From Dipteris shenzhenensis (Eukaryota > Polypodiophyta > Polypodiopsida > Gleicheniales), in the NCBI GenBank assembly GCA_047967505.1, contig CM106539.1: DNA of 64,000 nucleotides. The stretch is one strand, 5' to 3'. Shown here piece after piece: positions 1-9,951 of this stretch. A program made the position numbers and the translations under genes. Each line of letters opens with the position of its first letter. Positions within the stretch are counted from its first letter, which is position 1. The notes under the pieces are model-generated. The model was given only the letters and a program-made list of their open reading frames with translations. It had not been told where the DNA came from and made no database searches.

Positions 1-540
1 TGACTCAAGCTTGAGTATCTTTTTTCCTTGCAAATACGCATTAGAGTATATCATACAGTTCTATATATGATGTCGTAATACAAGAAATAGAAACCTATCA
101 ACTGAGTTTGGATAGATATATCATTACATCTATGACTTGATGACATTCTTTAATGCTGGAATGTAAAGCATAAAGTTGTCCTACGAGACAATTTTAAACA
201 TAAGAAAAGGAGAATGTATGCTAAAAAAATGTGTGAAGAATTTGCGAGAAAGAATAGAACCTTTCTCAGATCTATATCATTATTCTGTTAATATAAAATA
301 AATTGTAGTTGCTTGTTGGATATCAAGGATTAGTCCTTGTGCTAGCTAAAATGCATATTTTGCTAGTCTCATGATCATTCCATAGACACTATCACAACTA
401 AAAGCATACAAACAAGTGAGTAGCTACACACTTTTTCAATAGTAAAAGAACCTTTCATTTAGAAGAATGTACATTTATAGCTGTCTCAAAGTGAGACAAA
501 TACTACTCATACACTAAAAAAGCTGAAAAGAAAACATATG
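1..540. other. AT-rich sequence, nothing recognised
   Basis: No reading frame, repeat or terminal structure that I can support. The sequence is AT-rich and ends just before the first microsatellite block. Confidence 0.5.
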
Positions 541-553
541 ACAGCTGAGTAGC

Positions 554-657
554 CTACACACACACGCATGCGCATGCGCGCACACACATGTAGGCATGCA
601 CGCACATTGGAAGGAAAGACAATCGTGCGAAAAGGTGACCAAGCTGAAGGTTTCATT

Positions 658-720
<63 letters not shown>
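554..720. repeat. Compound microsatellite (CA/GC-rich, then GT, then GA)
   Basis: A CA/GCGCA-rich patch at 554-604 is followed by a (GT)n run at about 659-674 that turns directly into a (GA)n run at about 675-720. The GA run ends where the 3' end of a minus-strand LINE relic begins. Reading frames crossing it translate to RE, SL or HT repeats and are not genes. Confidence 0.9.
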
Positions 721-723
<3 letters not shown>

Positions 724-1127
724 AGAAGTAGAAGTAGAAATTATTATCGTCCATGGGGGGCCGAAAACGACCCATGGGACCCGAACGGTGTACAAGAAAA
801 GTCTCCTCCGGTGTGGAGGGGTCAAGAATTTTCAAGTTCTTGACGGTACAAAAAGAGGCGGGTAACAAAAGATCCTAATGCTGCCGGCGAGGCAGTGGAA
901 AGGACTGATGTTAACTGTGTGGAGTCTCCCAGTAACTTCCGGTAGTCCTCCCTAATCTGTGCATAACTGGGACACTGTAGAGCTATATGTGCCTCTGTCT
1001 CCACTGTTTGAGAGTCACAAAATCTGCATATTCTGGCATGTTGCGGAAGATTCAACCACGCTCCCTTCTCAATTGCAAGCATGTGAGATCTAGTCCGGAA
1101 TCTAGCAATATTTCTGCGATAGAGCAA
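721..1127 (-). pseudogene. LINE ORF2 C-terminal fragment with CCHC zinc motif
   Basis: About 100 codons on the minus strand (start about 1127, stop near 822) contain CRFC, a spacer, then AHIALQC, a C-x2-C-x9-H-x4-C arrangement followed by PSYAQIRE. This is the zinc-binding motif that plant non-LTR retrotransposons carry downstream of reverse transcriptase, where it is thought to help bind the element RNA. The upstream RT is absent, so the copy is 5' truncated, which is normal for LINEs. The short 3' untranslated part (721-821) runs into a TC tract in the minus orientation. Family assignment rests on the spacing and surrounding residues, not on a search. Confidence 0.6.
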
Positions 1128-1157
1128 GGGGATGGAAGTGCTGATGTATGCCTGAGC

Positions 1158-1160
<3 letters not shown>

Positions 1161-1208
<48 letters not shown>
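1161..1208. repeat. (GA)n microsatellite
   Basis: About 24 uninterrupted GA units. It abuts the retroposon 3' end that starts at 1209 on the minus strand. Confidence 0.95.
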
Positions 1209-1211
<3 letters not shown>

Positions 1212-1760
1212 TATTAAAGTCAGCTAAAGACCGATGGGTCTATGAGACTGAAGAAAAACCTGATATAATGAGCAAAAGGGTGGAGCTACTAAGTGAGCAT
1301 CCTAACCCATGCTAGAGAACTGTGTAGACATAGTCAGTGATATAATAGTACATGTCCACCATAAACCTCTGCATCCATCCTGGCATCATCATCCTCACGA
1401 CACAGTCTGATCCACTACAATACAATAGGCATATAGAACATCAAGATACACCCAACGTCAGACTAGTTAGTGTAGGCAAGAAGCCCATAATGGATTGCTG
1501 CCTGCTATCTGGGTGAGTAACCTGTTGTGCCCTCCTAGCTGCTACCCGATGTTTGATGAGCGCCACTGTCACCCCAGTAGGCTGCACCCCAGGTTTGAAA
1601 ACAAAGGAGATGTCAGTGAGTGTGATCTGTGTGTCTGTCCTCTGCCAGGTGTGTCATGTCTTGGTCTCAGGGTCTTAGTCTCTCTTACTAACCGTGGCTG
1701 TGATAGTGACCTGCTCCGCCTGGAAGAACTCTGTGATCATACTCTAATTTATGACTCTAC
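1209..1760 (-). pseudogene. Retroposon-like relic ending in TC tract, with decayed reading frame
   Basis: Read on the minus strand, a frame from about 1750 to 1440 gives roughly 95 codons with only two stops. It includes stretches such as QITLTDISFVFKPGVQPTG and VALIKHRVAARRAQQ, then a normal stop. About 230 bases of untranslated sequence follow, ending TTTAATAAATTC and the TC tract. The last ~120 bases resemble the segment at 2089-2200 (both keep a GGGTGGAGC block near AATGAGC). I do not recognise the protein. The layout fits the 3' end of a reverse-transcribed element; a chance open frame is possible. Confidence 0.35.
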
Positions 1761-2039
1761 TTCCTAGAAGTTAAAAGTGTTGTATTTGTTTTCCTCATAG
1801 TAGTGCAAAAAGGAGGAATCTCGGAGGGTGGGGGGGGGGGGAGGCTATGTAAAAACCCCATATACCACGTGCGAACAAGGGGTATCAAAAAAACCCCCTA
1901 CCTACCAAGGTTTATAACCTATATACGCCTCTTTTGTAAAATTTGAGATGATTAACGTTACCCTTATGTATGAAAATTTTCAATCCGTCCTTGAAAAGGC
2001 AATGGTATCATCCACGAATCTCATAGTAGATTGGGCAAC

Positions 2040-2042
<3 letters not shown>
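1761..2042. other. Unassigned sequence with poly-G run
   Basis: Contains an 11-13 base G run around 1829-1841. I see no gene or element boundary. Confidence 0.4.

Positions 2043-2089
<47 letters not shown>
2043..2089. repeat. (GA)n microsatellite
   Basis: Near-perfect GA run that again abuts a minus-strand retroposon-like 3' end. Confidence 0.95.
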
Positions 2090-2093
<4 letters not shown>

Positions 2094-2290
2094 TTTATAT
2101 AAAGTCGAATATGAGAATGAAAGAACTAGATACAATGAGCTCAATGGGTGGAGCCTCTATGCGGGCATCAACACCCAAGACAAATACAGTATAATCAAGA
2201 AAGACTAGTACATAAAAATATTTGAGAGAGAGGATGGATAATTGTATTAATGTCTTTGGGAAGTGCATCACATACAAGTTCGAATCTTGC
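2090..2290 (-). other. Second copy of the TC-tailed retroposon 3' end
   Basis: After the GA tract, the plus strand reads TTTATATAAAGTC, then AATGAGCTCAATGGGTGGAGC. This matches in order and spacing the segment after the GA tract at 1209-1300. The shared order suggests the two are 3' ends of one element family. No protein can be assigned. Confidence 0.4.
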
Positions 2291-2660
2291 TACAACCTAA
2301 GTTATCACACCCAAAAATCAAGTCCCAAACTGCTTGTCCTTTAAGGTTCCTAATGATTCCTTTTTCATACGGCTTAATCTTAATTATCACGGCTGGGAGT
2401 TAAGAATGTATGCTCTGCTGCTTCTGGGCACCAAGGACTATGGTGGACATTCCATAAGAACTACTGCTTGCTATGCATGACTTGTAGTAACTTATGGCTT
2501 GTTGACAAATCTTTTAACGTGTAATCAATTGCCCAGTGTTCCTAATTTTCGTAAGAAAATTCGTATGTATAGAGAAAACTCCATCGCATTACATCGTTGT
2601 TACAGAAATGCGGGTGGTCGGTTTGTAGAGGTCTAGTTTGCATTGCTTTATTATCATTTT
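2291..2660. other. Nothing recognised
   Basis: Mixed-composition sequence without a supportable frame, repeat or element end. Confidence 0.4.
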
Positions 2661-2663
2661 GTG

Positions 2664-2808
2664 CGAGAGGTGATAGATGAACTGTGAGAGATAGAGAGAG
2701 GCGAACCAAGAGATAGAGTGCATGACATCGAGGGAGATAGAGAGAGGTGGTAGAAGAACTGAGAAAGAGTGCTTGAAAGCAAGGGAGGTAGCAAGAGAGA
2801 GAGAGAGA

Positions 2809-2847
<39 letters not shown>

Positions 2848-2854
2848 TAGAAAA

Positions 2855-2888
<34 letters not shown>

Positions 2889-2930
2889 CGTGAGAGAGAG
2901 AGAGAGAGAGAGAGAGGAGGCATAGAGTGA
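2664..2930. repeat. GA-rich low-complexity tract
   Basis: Several GA runs separated by short unique words (GCGATAGAAAAACC, GTGCGTGA). The long minus-strand open frame across it is pure SLSLSL translation and was rejected as a gene. Confidence 0.9.
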
Positions 2931-3536
2931 AGGAGATGAAGGGCGATGAGGGAGTTTATACAGAGAGGCAGAAGCCTCCAGAGGAAGACGAAAGGCGGTG
3001 AGAAGCTTCTAGAGAATTTGATCATTCGTTAAGCCTTAGGTTAATTCGGGCTCCTCCCTCGTCCATACGAATACCAATTTGATTTTTTCAAGATCGTGGT
3101 GACCTATTGGCTTTAAAAATTGTAGTATTTCCTTGCACAATAAATGGAATATCAAAGCCTTCCTTTCATAGATTCAAAGTTGCTCTTGAGCTAGGGGCTA
3201 GGAAAACAAGACATGGAAACAAGGGGATAATAAGGAGAGCATGAGAACATGTGGATATGGTCAAAGCAATCATCCATGACTATGCACAAAGATTATGCCT
3301 TATAGAAGAAGAACCACGTTTCATGGTGGATACAAGCAAAGATAATGCCTTATAGAAGCATAACACATTTGATGGAGACATGCACATGTAGCATCTTTTG
3401 GTAGGATTTTGTAAGCACTCCACACTTGGTAGACTTTGGAGAACAGTTTTAAGCGGTAGTCACTATGCAAAAGCTGGCGTGTACGAAAGCAATGCTGTTC
3501 ATTTTGTAATTTGCACGTTGACAAATATAAGAATAC
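2931..3536. other. Nothing recognised
   Basis: No gene or element boundary seen. Short frames at 3321-3613 have no recognisable content. Confidence 0.4.
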
Positions 3537-3738
3537 TGCAGTTGACAAATACAAGAATATTACACATTTGGCTAGATAGTTTATGTTGTTTATGTTGGGA
3601 TATGTGTGATTAAGGGCTTGCTAGGTGCATGTGTGCATGCAGTTGACAAATACAAGAACATTACACATTTGGCTAGATAGTTTATGTTGTTTATGTTGGG
3701 ATATGCGTGATTAAGGGCTTGCTAGGTGCACGTGTGCA
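3537..3738. repeat. 101-bp tandem duplication spanning a copia LTR edge
   Basis: Two head-to-tail copies with period 101 (3537-3637 and 3638-3738). Each contains TTTATGTTGTTTA and the first ~45 bases of the copia-1 LTR starting TGTTGGGATATG. Because the unit includes both flank and LTR start, it arose after copia-1 inserted. The second copy is the one attached to the full LTR. Confidence 0.85.
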
Positions 3739-4047
3739 TTCACTAGCAGTCATATGGTTGTGTGTGTGTGTGTAGAAGAGGCACACTTAGTGCCATAGGC
3801 CATGACACAGGTGATGATGTAATGCAAAGGCCCCCACATGGGGTGGTGCCTATGATTGTGGAGTTCCTATGATTTAGGAGTTACCTCCTTTGATGTAGGA
3901 GAGGTGCCATTGATTTAGGCCACCCTCTCTCCCACATTCTATAAATGAGGGACTTCCCTCTCAAATCAATAGAACACCCATTGCAACATCTTATGTGTTC
4001 TCACTGAGTCTTGCCACAATGCATCTATTCTTTCCCAGGTTCGAACA
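3694..4047 (+). repeat. Copia-1 5' LTR
   Basis: Begins TGTTGGG and ends GTTCGAACA. It carries a TATAAAT box at 3940-3946 about 100 bases from its end. It closely matches 9539-9896. Confidence 0.9.
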
Positions 4048-4048
4048 T

Positions 4049-4067
4049 GTGGTATTAGAGCCATGAT
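4049..4067 (+). promoter_or_regulatory. Copia-1 primer binding site (tRNA-Met type)
   Basis: GTGGTATTAGAGCCATGA directly follows the LTR. It differs from the plant initiator-Met consensus TGGTATCAGAGC by one base. Confidence 0.8.
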
Positions 4068-4847
4068 CCTCCTTGAGCTTTTAGACTCTTAGGCTGCCAC
4101 CTCATCATCTTCTTCAACCTTCTTCCATCTCTCTCCCATTTTTTCCAATTCTGCCGGAATCTTGTCCAACCGTTAACTTTTAAAATGCTTCTGGCTCTAG
4201 CTTTGCCACACTAGGGCGCACCTCTTCACCGTTGGGATTGACAGAATTTTACTATGAGCGGCCGTGCCGCTTCATTCTTTGCTCGCCAATCTAGCTTAAA
4301 ATTCCGCCTGTTGGGAGACAATTTCGTAAAACCCTCTTAGTCATAGTTGAGCGATGTTAATAGCTACTTGCTGCTCAATTTTGAGCCCATTTGGTCCATA
4401 GATGGAGGAGAAATCTGAGAAACACCGGTCAGAAATGGCGCACGTCTCACCGACGATCTGGCGCAACATTGTGTGATTCCTTTCTGGAGGACGTACTTTG
4501 GTATTAGCTCTTTCATTCCACAAAAAAAGCCCCATCAATAGAGCTTTCAACTGTTCGAATTGCACCCCCCAACTTCAGACTGTTCAATTTGGGGGTAACA
4601 GTGATATTTACTTCTAATATGAACCATTGAACATGGTTAAGTGCTAGAAAGTTTCATTATTATCTCAGTTATCTTTGGGCTTTTGGATGTTTGACCATTG
4701 GAAGTGATTTGAGGCATTGTTTAGTCTTATCTTTGGAGCACTGTCGTGCGGTTTGGCAGTTTTGGTAAATGCTCATGATGCATCTATGATATATTTTGAA
4801 TTGAATATGTTTGATTGCTATTTTGTAAGAGTATATAGGCACTGCCC
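4068..4847 (+). other. Copia-1 leader
   Basis: Non-coding stretch between the primer site and the gag-like frame. No recognised feature. Confidence 0.5.
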
Positions 4848-5442
4848 TTGAATAATATATCAAGTGGTAAGACCTACTCAATATCATGTCTTCACAAGGT
4901 GAAGGAGTTGCTTGTTCATAGTGACATATATAGAAGATCATCACTTTCCATTGGGTGCTCTACCTTGACCTTGATGTTCAAAAAGATTGTAAGTGATGAG
5001 CTTGGATGTGATATGATCAAGATGATATGTTGTGGTACCAAGATAAAGCTTGGACATTTCAAGAAGATCATGGAGAACAAGAAGTTTACCATCTTGAAAA
5101 AAAGGGAGGTACAATGGATAGTCCAATATGAAAAGGCCCTTGCTATCATAGCATTGGGACTTAGTGACTCGTACATTCATCACATAGATGGGTGTGAGAC
5201 TTCACATGAAGTTTGGGTGCAACTTGAAAAGGTATTTGGTGCACAAGTTTTACTCAAAAGTCTTTTAGATAAAGAGTATAGCAACACTTTTACATCCAAC
5301 TTGGTGGATATTGAAGCTTCTCTTTTGGAAGAGGAGAGGAATGACTCCTACTGCAACTCTAAGGAAAATGAAGCATATCATGTGAAAAAGAGCTATATCA
5401 ACAACAAAGCAAATCTTGCTGAAGGAAGAACTCCATCAACAT
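4848..5442 (+). pseudogene. Copia-1 gag (UBN2-like) fragment, interrupted by hAT-1
   Basis: An open frame of about 198 codons whose central part (about 5100-5250) contains YEKALAIIALGLSDSYIHH and CETSHEVWVQLEKVFG. This is the signature of the copia gag UBN2 domain, which forms the virus-like particle. No CCHC knuckle follows. The frame has no clear ATG; an ATG at about 4886 (MSSQGEG) is in another frame and stops quickly, so the N-terminus is decayed. The stop at 5440-5442 is created by the hAT-1 insertion. Past the insertion, the same frame continues from 9093 for about 15 codons before a TGA near 9140. Confidence 0.7.
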
Positions 5443-5462
5443 AGTTGCACGAAACCCTCGGT

Positions 5463-5505
5463 TGGTGGGTAGAAACGGAAACGACGAAACGGAAACGGCG
5501 TTTCG
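5463..5505 (+). promoter_or_regulatory. hAT-1 left subterminal AAACGG cluster
   Basis: Three AAACGG words plus AAACGACG and GTTTCG within about 40 bases. In maize Ac, the transposase binds AAACGG repeats near the ends; a similar role here is inferred. Confidence 0.6.
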
Positions 5506-5627
5506 TACACCCTGCTTTTTTCCCAAACCCTAAAAACGGGATTTCAGCCGCCTCTCTTCATCTTTCGCCGCCTCGCGCCCGTTCCACTCCTCTTGTGCAT
5601 CCTTGCTCCTCTCTCCACCTTCTTCAA

Positions 5628-5960
5628 GCTCTCTCCATCCCTCAGACCTCCATCCTTTGCTCTTGGACCTCCATCCTCTTCATCCTTTGCTCCATCTTCT
5701 CCATCCTGCAAGCTACAGCCTGCAGCTTGGCAGCCTGCTCTCCTGACTCCATTCCTCCATCCTTCTTCTCTCCATCCTCTCTTTAATCTTACCTTCTACC
5801 TCTTTATCCTCCTCCTCTCCATCCTCCTTCACTTCTACCTCTCCATCCTCTCCATCCTCTTTTACCTCTATCTCTCCATCCTCCTTCCACGGTCTACCTC
5901 CCATCCTTTCTCACTTGTGACCTGTCACCTCTCCATCCTCCTTCTCACCTCTCCATCCTC
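5628..5960 (+). repeat. Pyrimidine-rich tract of CTCCATCCTC words
   Basis: Dozens of irregular TCCATCCTC/CTCTCCATC copies between the left end of hAT-1 and the transposase ATG. This is probably the 5' untranslated/promoter region. The upstream open frame through it is a compositional artefact. Confidence 0.7.
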
Positions 5961-5964
5961 CTCA

Positions 5965-8584
5965 ATGTCGAGAGATGCTTATTGGGTCCATGTCTCCCTC
6001 CTGGATAGTTATAAAGGAGGCGGTGGCTCCAAGAAGTGGAGATGCAACTATTGCGGCATAAGCAAAACGGGGTCTGTCACACGGGTGAAAGACCATCTAG
6101 CAGGTGTTCCTAGCAAGGATGTAGGACCTTGTGAGTTCGTGCCTACTCCAGTGAAAGGTGGCCTAACAGAATGGAAGTGTGTGCGTATGGCAGCCTTGGC
6201 TGCAAAAAGTGGAGGACAAGGGCTGCAAGATGAAGAAGAGGCTGCTGACACTGAGCCATTGGATGATGCCAGCACATTGGGTTCTGCAAAGAGAAGTAGA
6301 GGGGCATCAACTACATCGAGCACGGGTCCTAGTGCCACAAGAACACCCTTGCCACATGGATCAATTAGTGTGGATGCTAGTGCGGGGAAAAGAGGATCAC
6401 TGCAAAGGTCTAGCATTCAAGCACGCTTGCAAAAGCAAGCAGTGAAGGAGGCCACTAGTGAGCTCACAAAGCTCTTCATACAGTGTGCAATACCCTTTCA
6501 TGTGGCGAAGACTACACGATGGAGGAAGGCCATGAGAGCCGTAAGCCGCATTGGGTATGAATGGGAAGGGCCTACATATGAGGCCTTGCGGACAAGAGAG
6601 CTAAGAAGAGAGAGGGAATGTGTGGAAGACCAAATGAAGCCCTTGAAAGAGACTTGGAAAAAATATGGATGCACACTCTTATGCGATGGATGGTCAGATG
6701 CACGCAAGAGGAATGTGTACAATATTTTAGTGTCTTCTTGCAAGGGAACCATGTTCTTGAGAGCCATAGACGCTTCCACTGCAGGTACAGTGATTACAGG
6801 GCTGTATATTTGGGAGCATTTACGGGCAGCCATTATGGAGATAGGTGTTGAGTATGTGGTGCAGGTGGTGACAGATAATGGCAGCAATTGTGTGTCAATG
6901 GGTGCCATGTTAGAAGATGAGTTCCCTAAGATTGTGTGGACACCCTGTGCCTCACATTACCTTGATCTTTTGATCGAGGACCTAGGGAAGATACCTTGGA
7001 TTGATGCCATCTTCTCCACAGCCCGTAGTATTGTGAAGTTTGTCACGAAGAGACCCAAAGTCCTCAGCATCTATCGGGCTTACAGTGACCTTGAGCTATT
7101 GAAACCTCCAGCCACAAGGTTTGCTTACATGTTCATAGTGGTGGAGAGGCTTGTGCGAGTGCGCCAGGGCTTGTTGCGCACGGTTGTGTCTCGGGAGTGG
7201 GGAGATTGGGATGATAGAGGCCTAGCAAAGTCTATCAAATTTTTTCGCATGATCATGGATGAGTCTTGGTGGAATCAGGCGGATGCATGCCAGTATCCAA
7301 TTATAGAGTAAATTCATCTTTGAAATGTATAGGGTAGCTTAGGGAAATTCAACTTCAAATCGATTAATCCTATCTACACGGTGCTTCGCATCACAGACAT
7401 GGAGGGAAGCACATTAGGGCTACGAGTTTATGGACAAGATTGGAGAGGCCCTCAACAGAAACACTTCCCTATCGCCTGATAAGTAAGACTTTTTACTTTT
7501 GTAATATGTATAATTATTGCAGTTACTAAATGGCAATTTGTTATCATGAAGCCTGGAATTTTCAGATATATATTATGTACGTACTATTATCTATAGTCTA
7601 TGAATTTTGCATGCATAATGCATTCTAATTTCTTGTGGCATGATTTAGGGTTGAGTCCATCCGTGCTATATGGAATAAGCGGTGGAATTGGTTCCACCGC
7701 CCAATCCATGTGGTGGCACATGTATTGCATCTGCTCTGGCGCAGTCAAGAGCAATATGAGAATGACGAGTTGGAGGAGGGGATGCAACAGTATCTACAAA
7801 ATTGGACGGGTGGTGACTTGGAGATGCAACGAAGAATGGAGGATGAACTTCTATTGTTCCGCAATCACAGCCTCTCCTTTGGTCGACCTACGGCTAGGCT
7901 CCGAGAGACACAGTTGCAACCTGTCTCCTGGTGGGAGAAATATGGCAATTGTACTCCTACTTTGGTAAGAGTCTAAGAGACAAGTTCCAACGCCACTAGT
8001 TGGAGCTTAGTCGTTAAGTAATTTGAAGTTTTATCTACTACAAATATGTTTAAAGTTATCAAGTTCCTGATACTTATCTCGGCTTAATTGGCTTATGGCA
8101 GAAACGCCTTGCTATACTTGTTCTCTCACAGGACTGCAGTTCGGGTCCTTGTGAGAGGAACTGGAGCACTTGGGCCCTCTTTCACACAAAGAAGAGGAAC
8201 AGATTGAGCACGGCTCAATTGGAGCGGTTGGTGTTTTGTCATTGCAACGTCCGTCTCCTTGAGTTCACCGTCGGCTGCCCCGAACCTCGCCAAGTGAATG
8301 TAGACAAGGTGGACGTGGAGAAGATGAAGGCCATACCAGATATCCCACGGGAGGAGCTGGACATATACACCATGTTGTATGAGGAGCTGTCAGCACCAGC
8401 ACACCACACACGATCATACACTCAACCATCTGGAGATGGTGCTAGTACTTCAGTTGCACCCGATGGTCCTGATCCTGATGTTGATGATTCTTCTTCAGAC
8501 AGTGACACAGATGCCTCAAGCTTATCTGAGGACGCAGAGGATGACGATGACGAGGAGTCTATGGATGATGCAGATGATCAGTAG
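5965..8584 (+). pseudogene. hAT-1 transposase (BED finger, DUF659, hAT dimerisation domain), probably broken
   Basis: Start ATG at 5965. Residues about 15-55 form a BED-type zinc finger (CNYCG, then RVKDH and C). DUF659 spans about residues 230-400, with catalytic Asp241 in CDGWSD (6685) and Asp304 in VTDNGSN (6874). Later exons are 7649-7964 (starts VESIRAIWNKRWNWFH, donor GTAAGA) and 8102-8584 (acceptor GGCAG). The last contains the dimerisation motif LAILVLSQ...PCERNWSTW, with the catalytic Glu at 8153. It ends in a Ser/Asp/Glu-rich acidic tail and TAG at 8582. The exon around 7366-7482 (YTVLRITDMEGS) seems to need a frameshift near 7430 to continue as YEFMDKIGEAL, so the copy is probably inactive. 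Splice sites are read by eye. Confidence 0.8.
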
Positions 8585-9009
8585 TCCTGCTACTTTTTTT
8601 TATATCATCAATGGGTGCTTTTATTTTGAGTCTTGCATGACTCATGAGTCATGAGTCATGATCATGAAATTTGTGGATCATGAATCATGATCATCTATGG
8701 AGTCTGGACATTGAATACTTTCAAGTTTCAACTTGTATGCTAAGTTTAAACTTTAAAGTACTTCAAACTTCTAAATTTCAGATTCTTGTAATGCCAAACT
8801 TGTTAGTCATGACTCATGATACATGTTGATTTCAGATTATTGAAGCATCATTCAAGAATTTAGATATCATAGAGGCATGAATCATGAATGCTGAAGCTTC
8901 AGCCTTCAAGTATAGATAATTATAATTTGTATTATGTATGATTTGCACTCTATTGATAATTATATTATGTATAAAAAATAAATTTTTATACATAAATTGT
9001 ATCATATTG
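8585..9009 (+). other. hAT-1 3' region with TCATGA palindromes
   Basis: Non-coding. Positions 8632-8692 are made of overlapping TCATGA, ATGAGTCAT and ATCATGAT palindromic words; a weaker cluster recurs at 8809-8890. Confidence 0.5.
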
Positions 9010-9078
9010 CCGTTTCTTCCGTTTCCGTTTCGGCGGGGCCCGGAAACTCCGTTTCTTCCGTTTCCATTTCGGCTAGTA
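9010..9078 (-). promoter_or_regulatory. hAT-1 right subterminal AAACGG cluster
   Basis: Five CCGTTT words (AAACGG on the minus strand), in inverted orientation relative to the left cluster. This is the expected arrangement for transposase binding at both ends. Confidence 0.6.
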
Positions 9079-9092
9079 ACTATGTCCATCAA

Positions 9093-9538
9093 CAAATGAA
9101 GAATCAAACTTTGTGGTAGAATATAAAGACTATGCCTTTTGAGCACTTTGTCTTTTGAACTTTATTTATCATCACTTGGTCAAATTTTTGAGGTTCTTTG
9201 CCTGGAATAGTACTCTAAAAAGAATGTTACGTGTTTTGACTTTTGTAAATCACCTCTGGTCACCATATGATGTAGGCCATGAGATATGTGTTTACCCCCA
9301 TAGTACCTCTTGCAAACATGAGTAACTAGGTCCACACAAAGGTCTAAGATTCATCCTTGTACATGCAAGGGCGATAACCCTTTGGGGGGTCTATCCCATT
9401 TTTGTAAACCTTGACCCTTGGACACCTTTGCTAGCATGAGATCCTAGCCATAGATTTATCCTTGACCATCATGAGATGGCACGTGAAACTATGTGACTAG
9501 ATGTATCCTTGACATAGCAAGAACCCTTGAGGGGGGTA
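9093..9538 (+). other. Copia-1 internal remainder and polypurine tract
   Basis: The continuation of copia-1 after hAT-1. A short tail of the gag frame ends at a TGA near 9140; non-coding sequence follows. It ends with the purine-rich tract CTTGAGGGGGGTA just before the 3' LTR. Confidence 0.7.
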
Positions 9539-9896
9539 TGTTGGGATATGTGTGATCAAGGGCTTGCTAGGTACATGTGTGCATTCACTAGCAGTCATAT
9601 GGTTGTGTGTGTGTGTGTGTGTGTAGAAGAGGAACACTTAGTGCCATAGGCCATGACATAGGTGATGATGTAATGCAAAGGCCCCCACATGGGGTGGTGC
9701 CTATGATTGTGGAGTTCCTATGATTTAGGAGTTACCTCCTTTGATGTAGGAGAGGTGCCATTGATTTAGGCCACCCTCTCTCCCATTCTATAAAAGAGGG
9801 ACTTCCCTCTCAAATCAATAGAACACCCATTGCAACATCTTATGTGTTCTCACTAAGTCTTGCCACAATGCATCTATTCTTCCCCACGTTCCAACA
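9539..9896 (+). repeat. Copia-1 3' LTR
   Basis: Begins TGTTGGGATATG and ends GTTCCAACA, followed by the duplicated GTTTA. It has a slightly longer GT run than the 5' copy. Its short inverted ends TGTTGG/CCAACA are better preserved than in the 5' LTR. Confidence 0.9.
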
Positions 9897-9951
9897 GTTT
9901 ATGAAAACCACTTGGAAGCTGCGTGGAAATCTATGTGTTCATGGAACATTA

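Larger units (their letters stand above)
5440..9084 (+). mobile_element. hAT-1: DUF659-type hAT DNA transposon
   Basis: A 3645-bp element flanked by an exact 8-bp duplication TCCATCAA (5432-5439, 9085-9092), the hAT hallmark. The left end reads CATAGTTGCACGAAAC; the reverse complement of the right end reads CATAGTTACTAGCCGAAA. The termini are thus short and imperfect, with CATAGTT shared. Both subterminal regions are packed with AAACGG-type motifs. It encodes a multi-exon transposase. It sits inside the gag frame of copia-1, so it is younger than that element. Confidence 0.92.
3694..9896 (+). mobile_element. Copia-1: gag-only Ty1/copia-type LTR element, split by hAT-1
   Basis: A pair of ~355-bp LTRs starts TGTTGGGATATG (3694-4047 and 9539-9896) and is flanked by the 5-bp duplication GTTTA (3689-3693, 9897-9901). 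A methionine-tRNA-type primer site follows the left LTR, and a purine-rich GAGGGGGGTA precedes the right one. Without the 3.6-kb hAT-1 insertion the internal region is only about 1.8 kb. It encodes a gag-like segment and no protease, integrase or RT. It is therefore a non-autonomous derivative (TR-GAG-like) or a large-deletion copy. Confidence 0.9.

Noticed and set aside
568-868. Frames over the compound microsatellite at 568-868 on both strands
   Set aside because: Repeat translation (RERERE, SLSLSL, HTHTHT); no conserved residues.
2654-3025. Minus-strand open frame of 123 codons
   Set aside because: It is translation of a GA/CT microsatellite (SLSLSL) with no other content.
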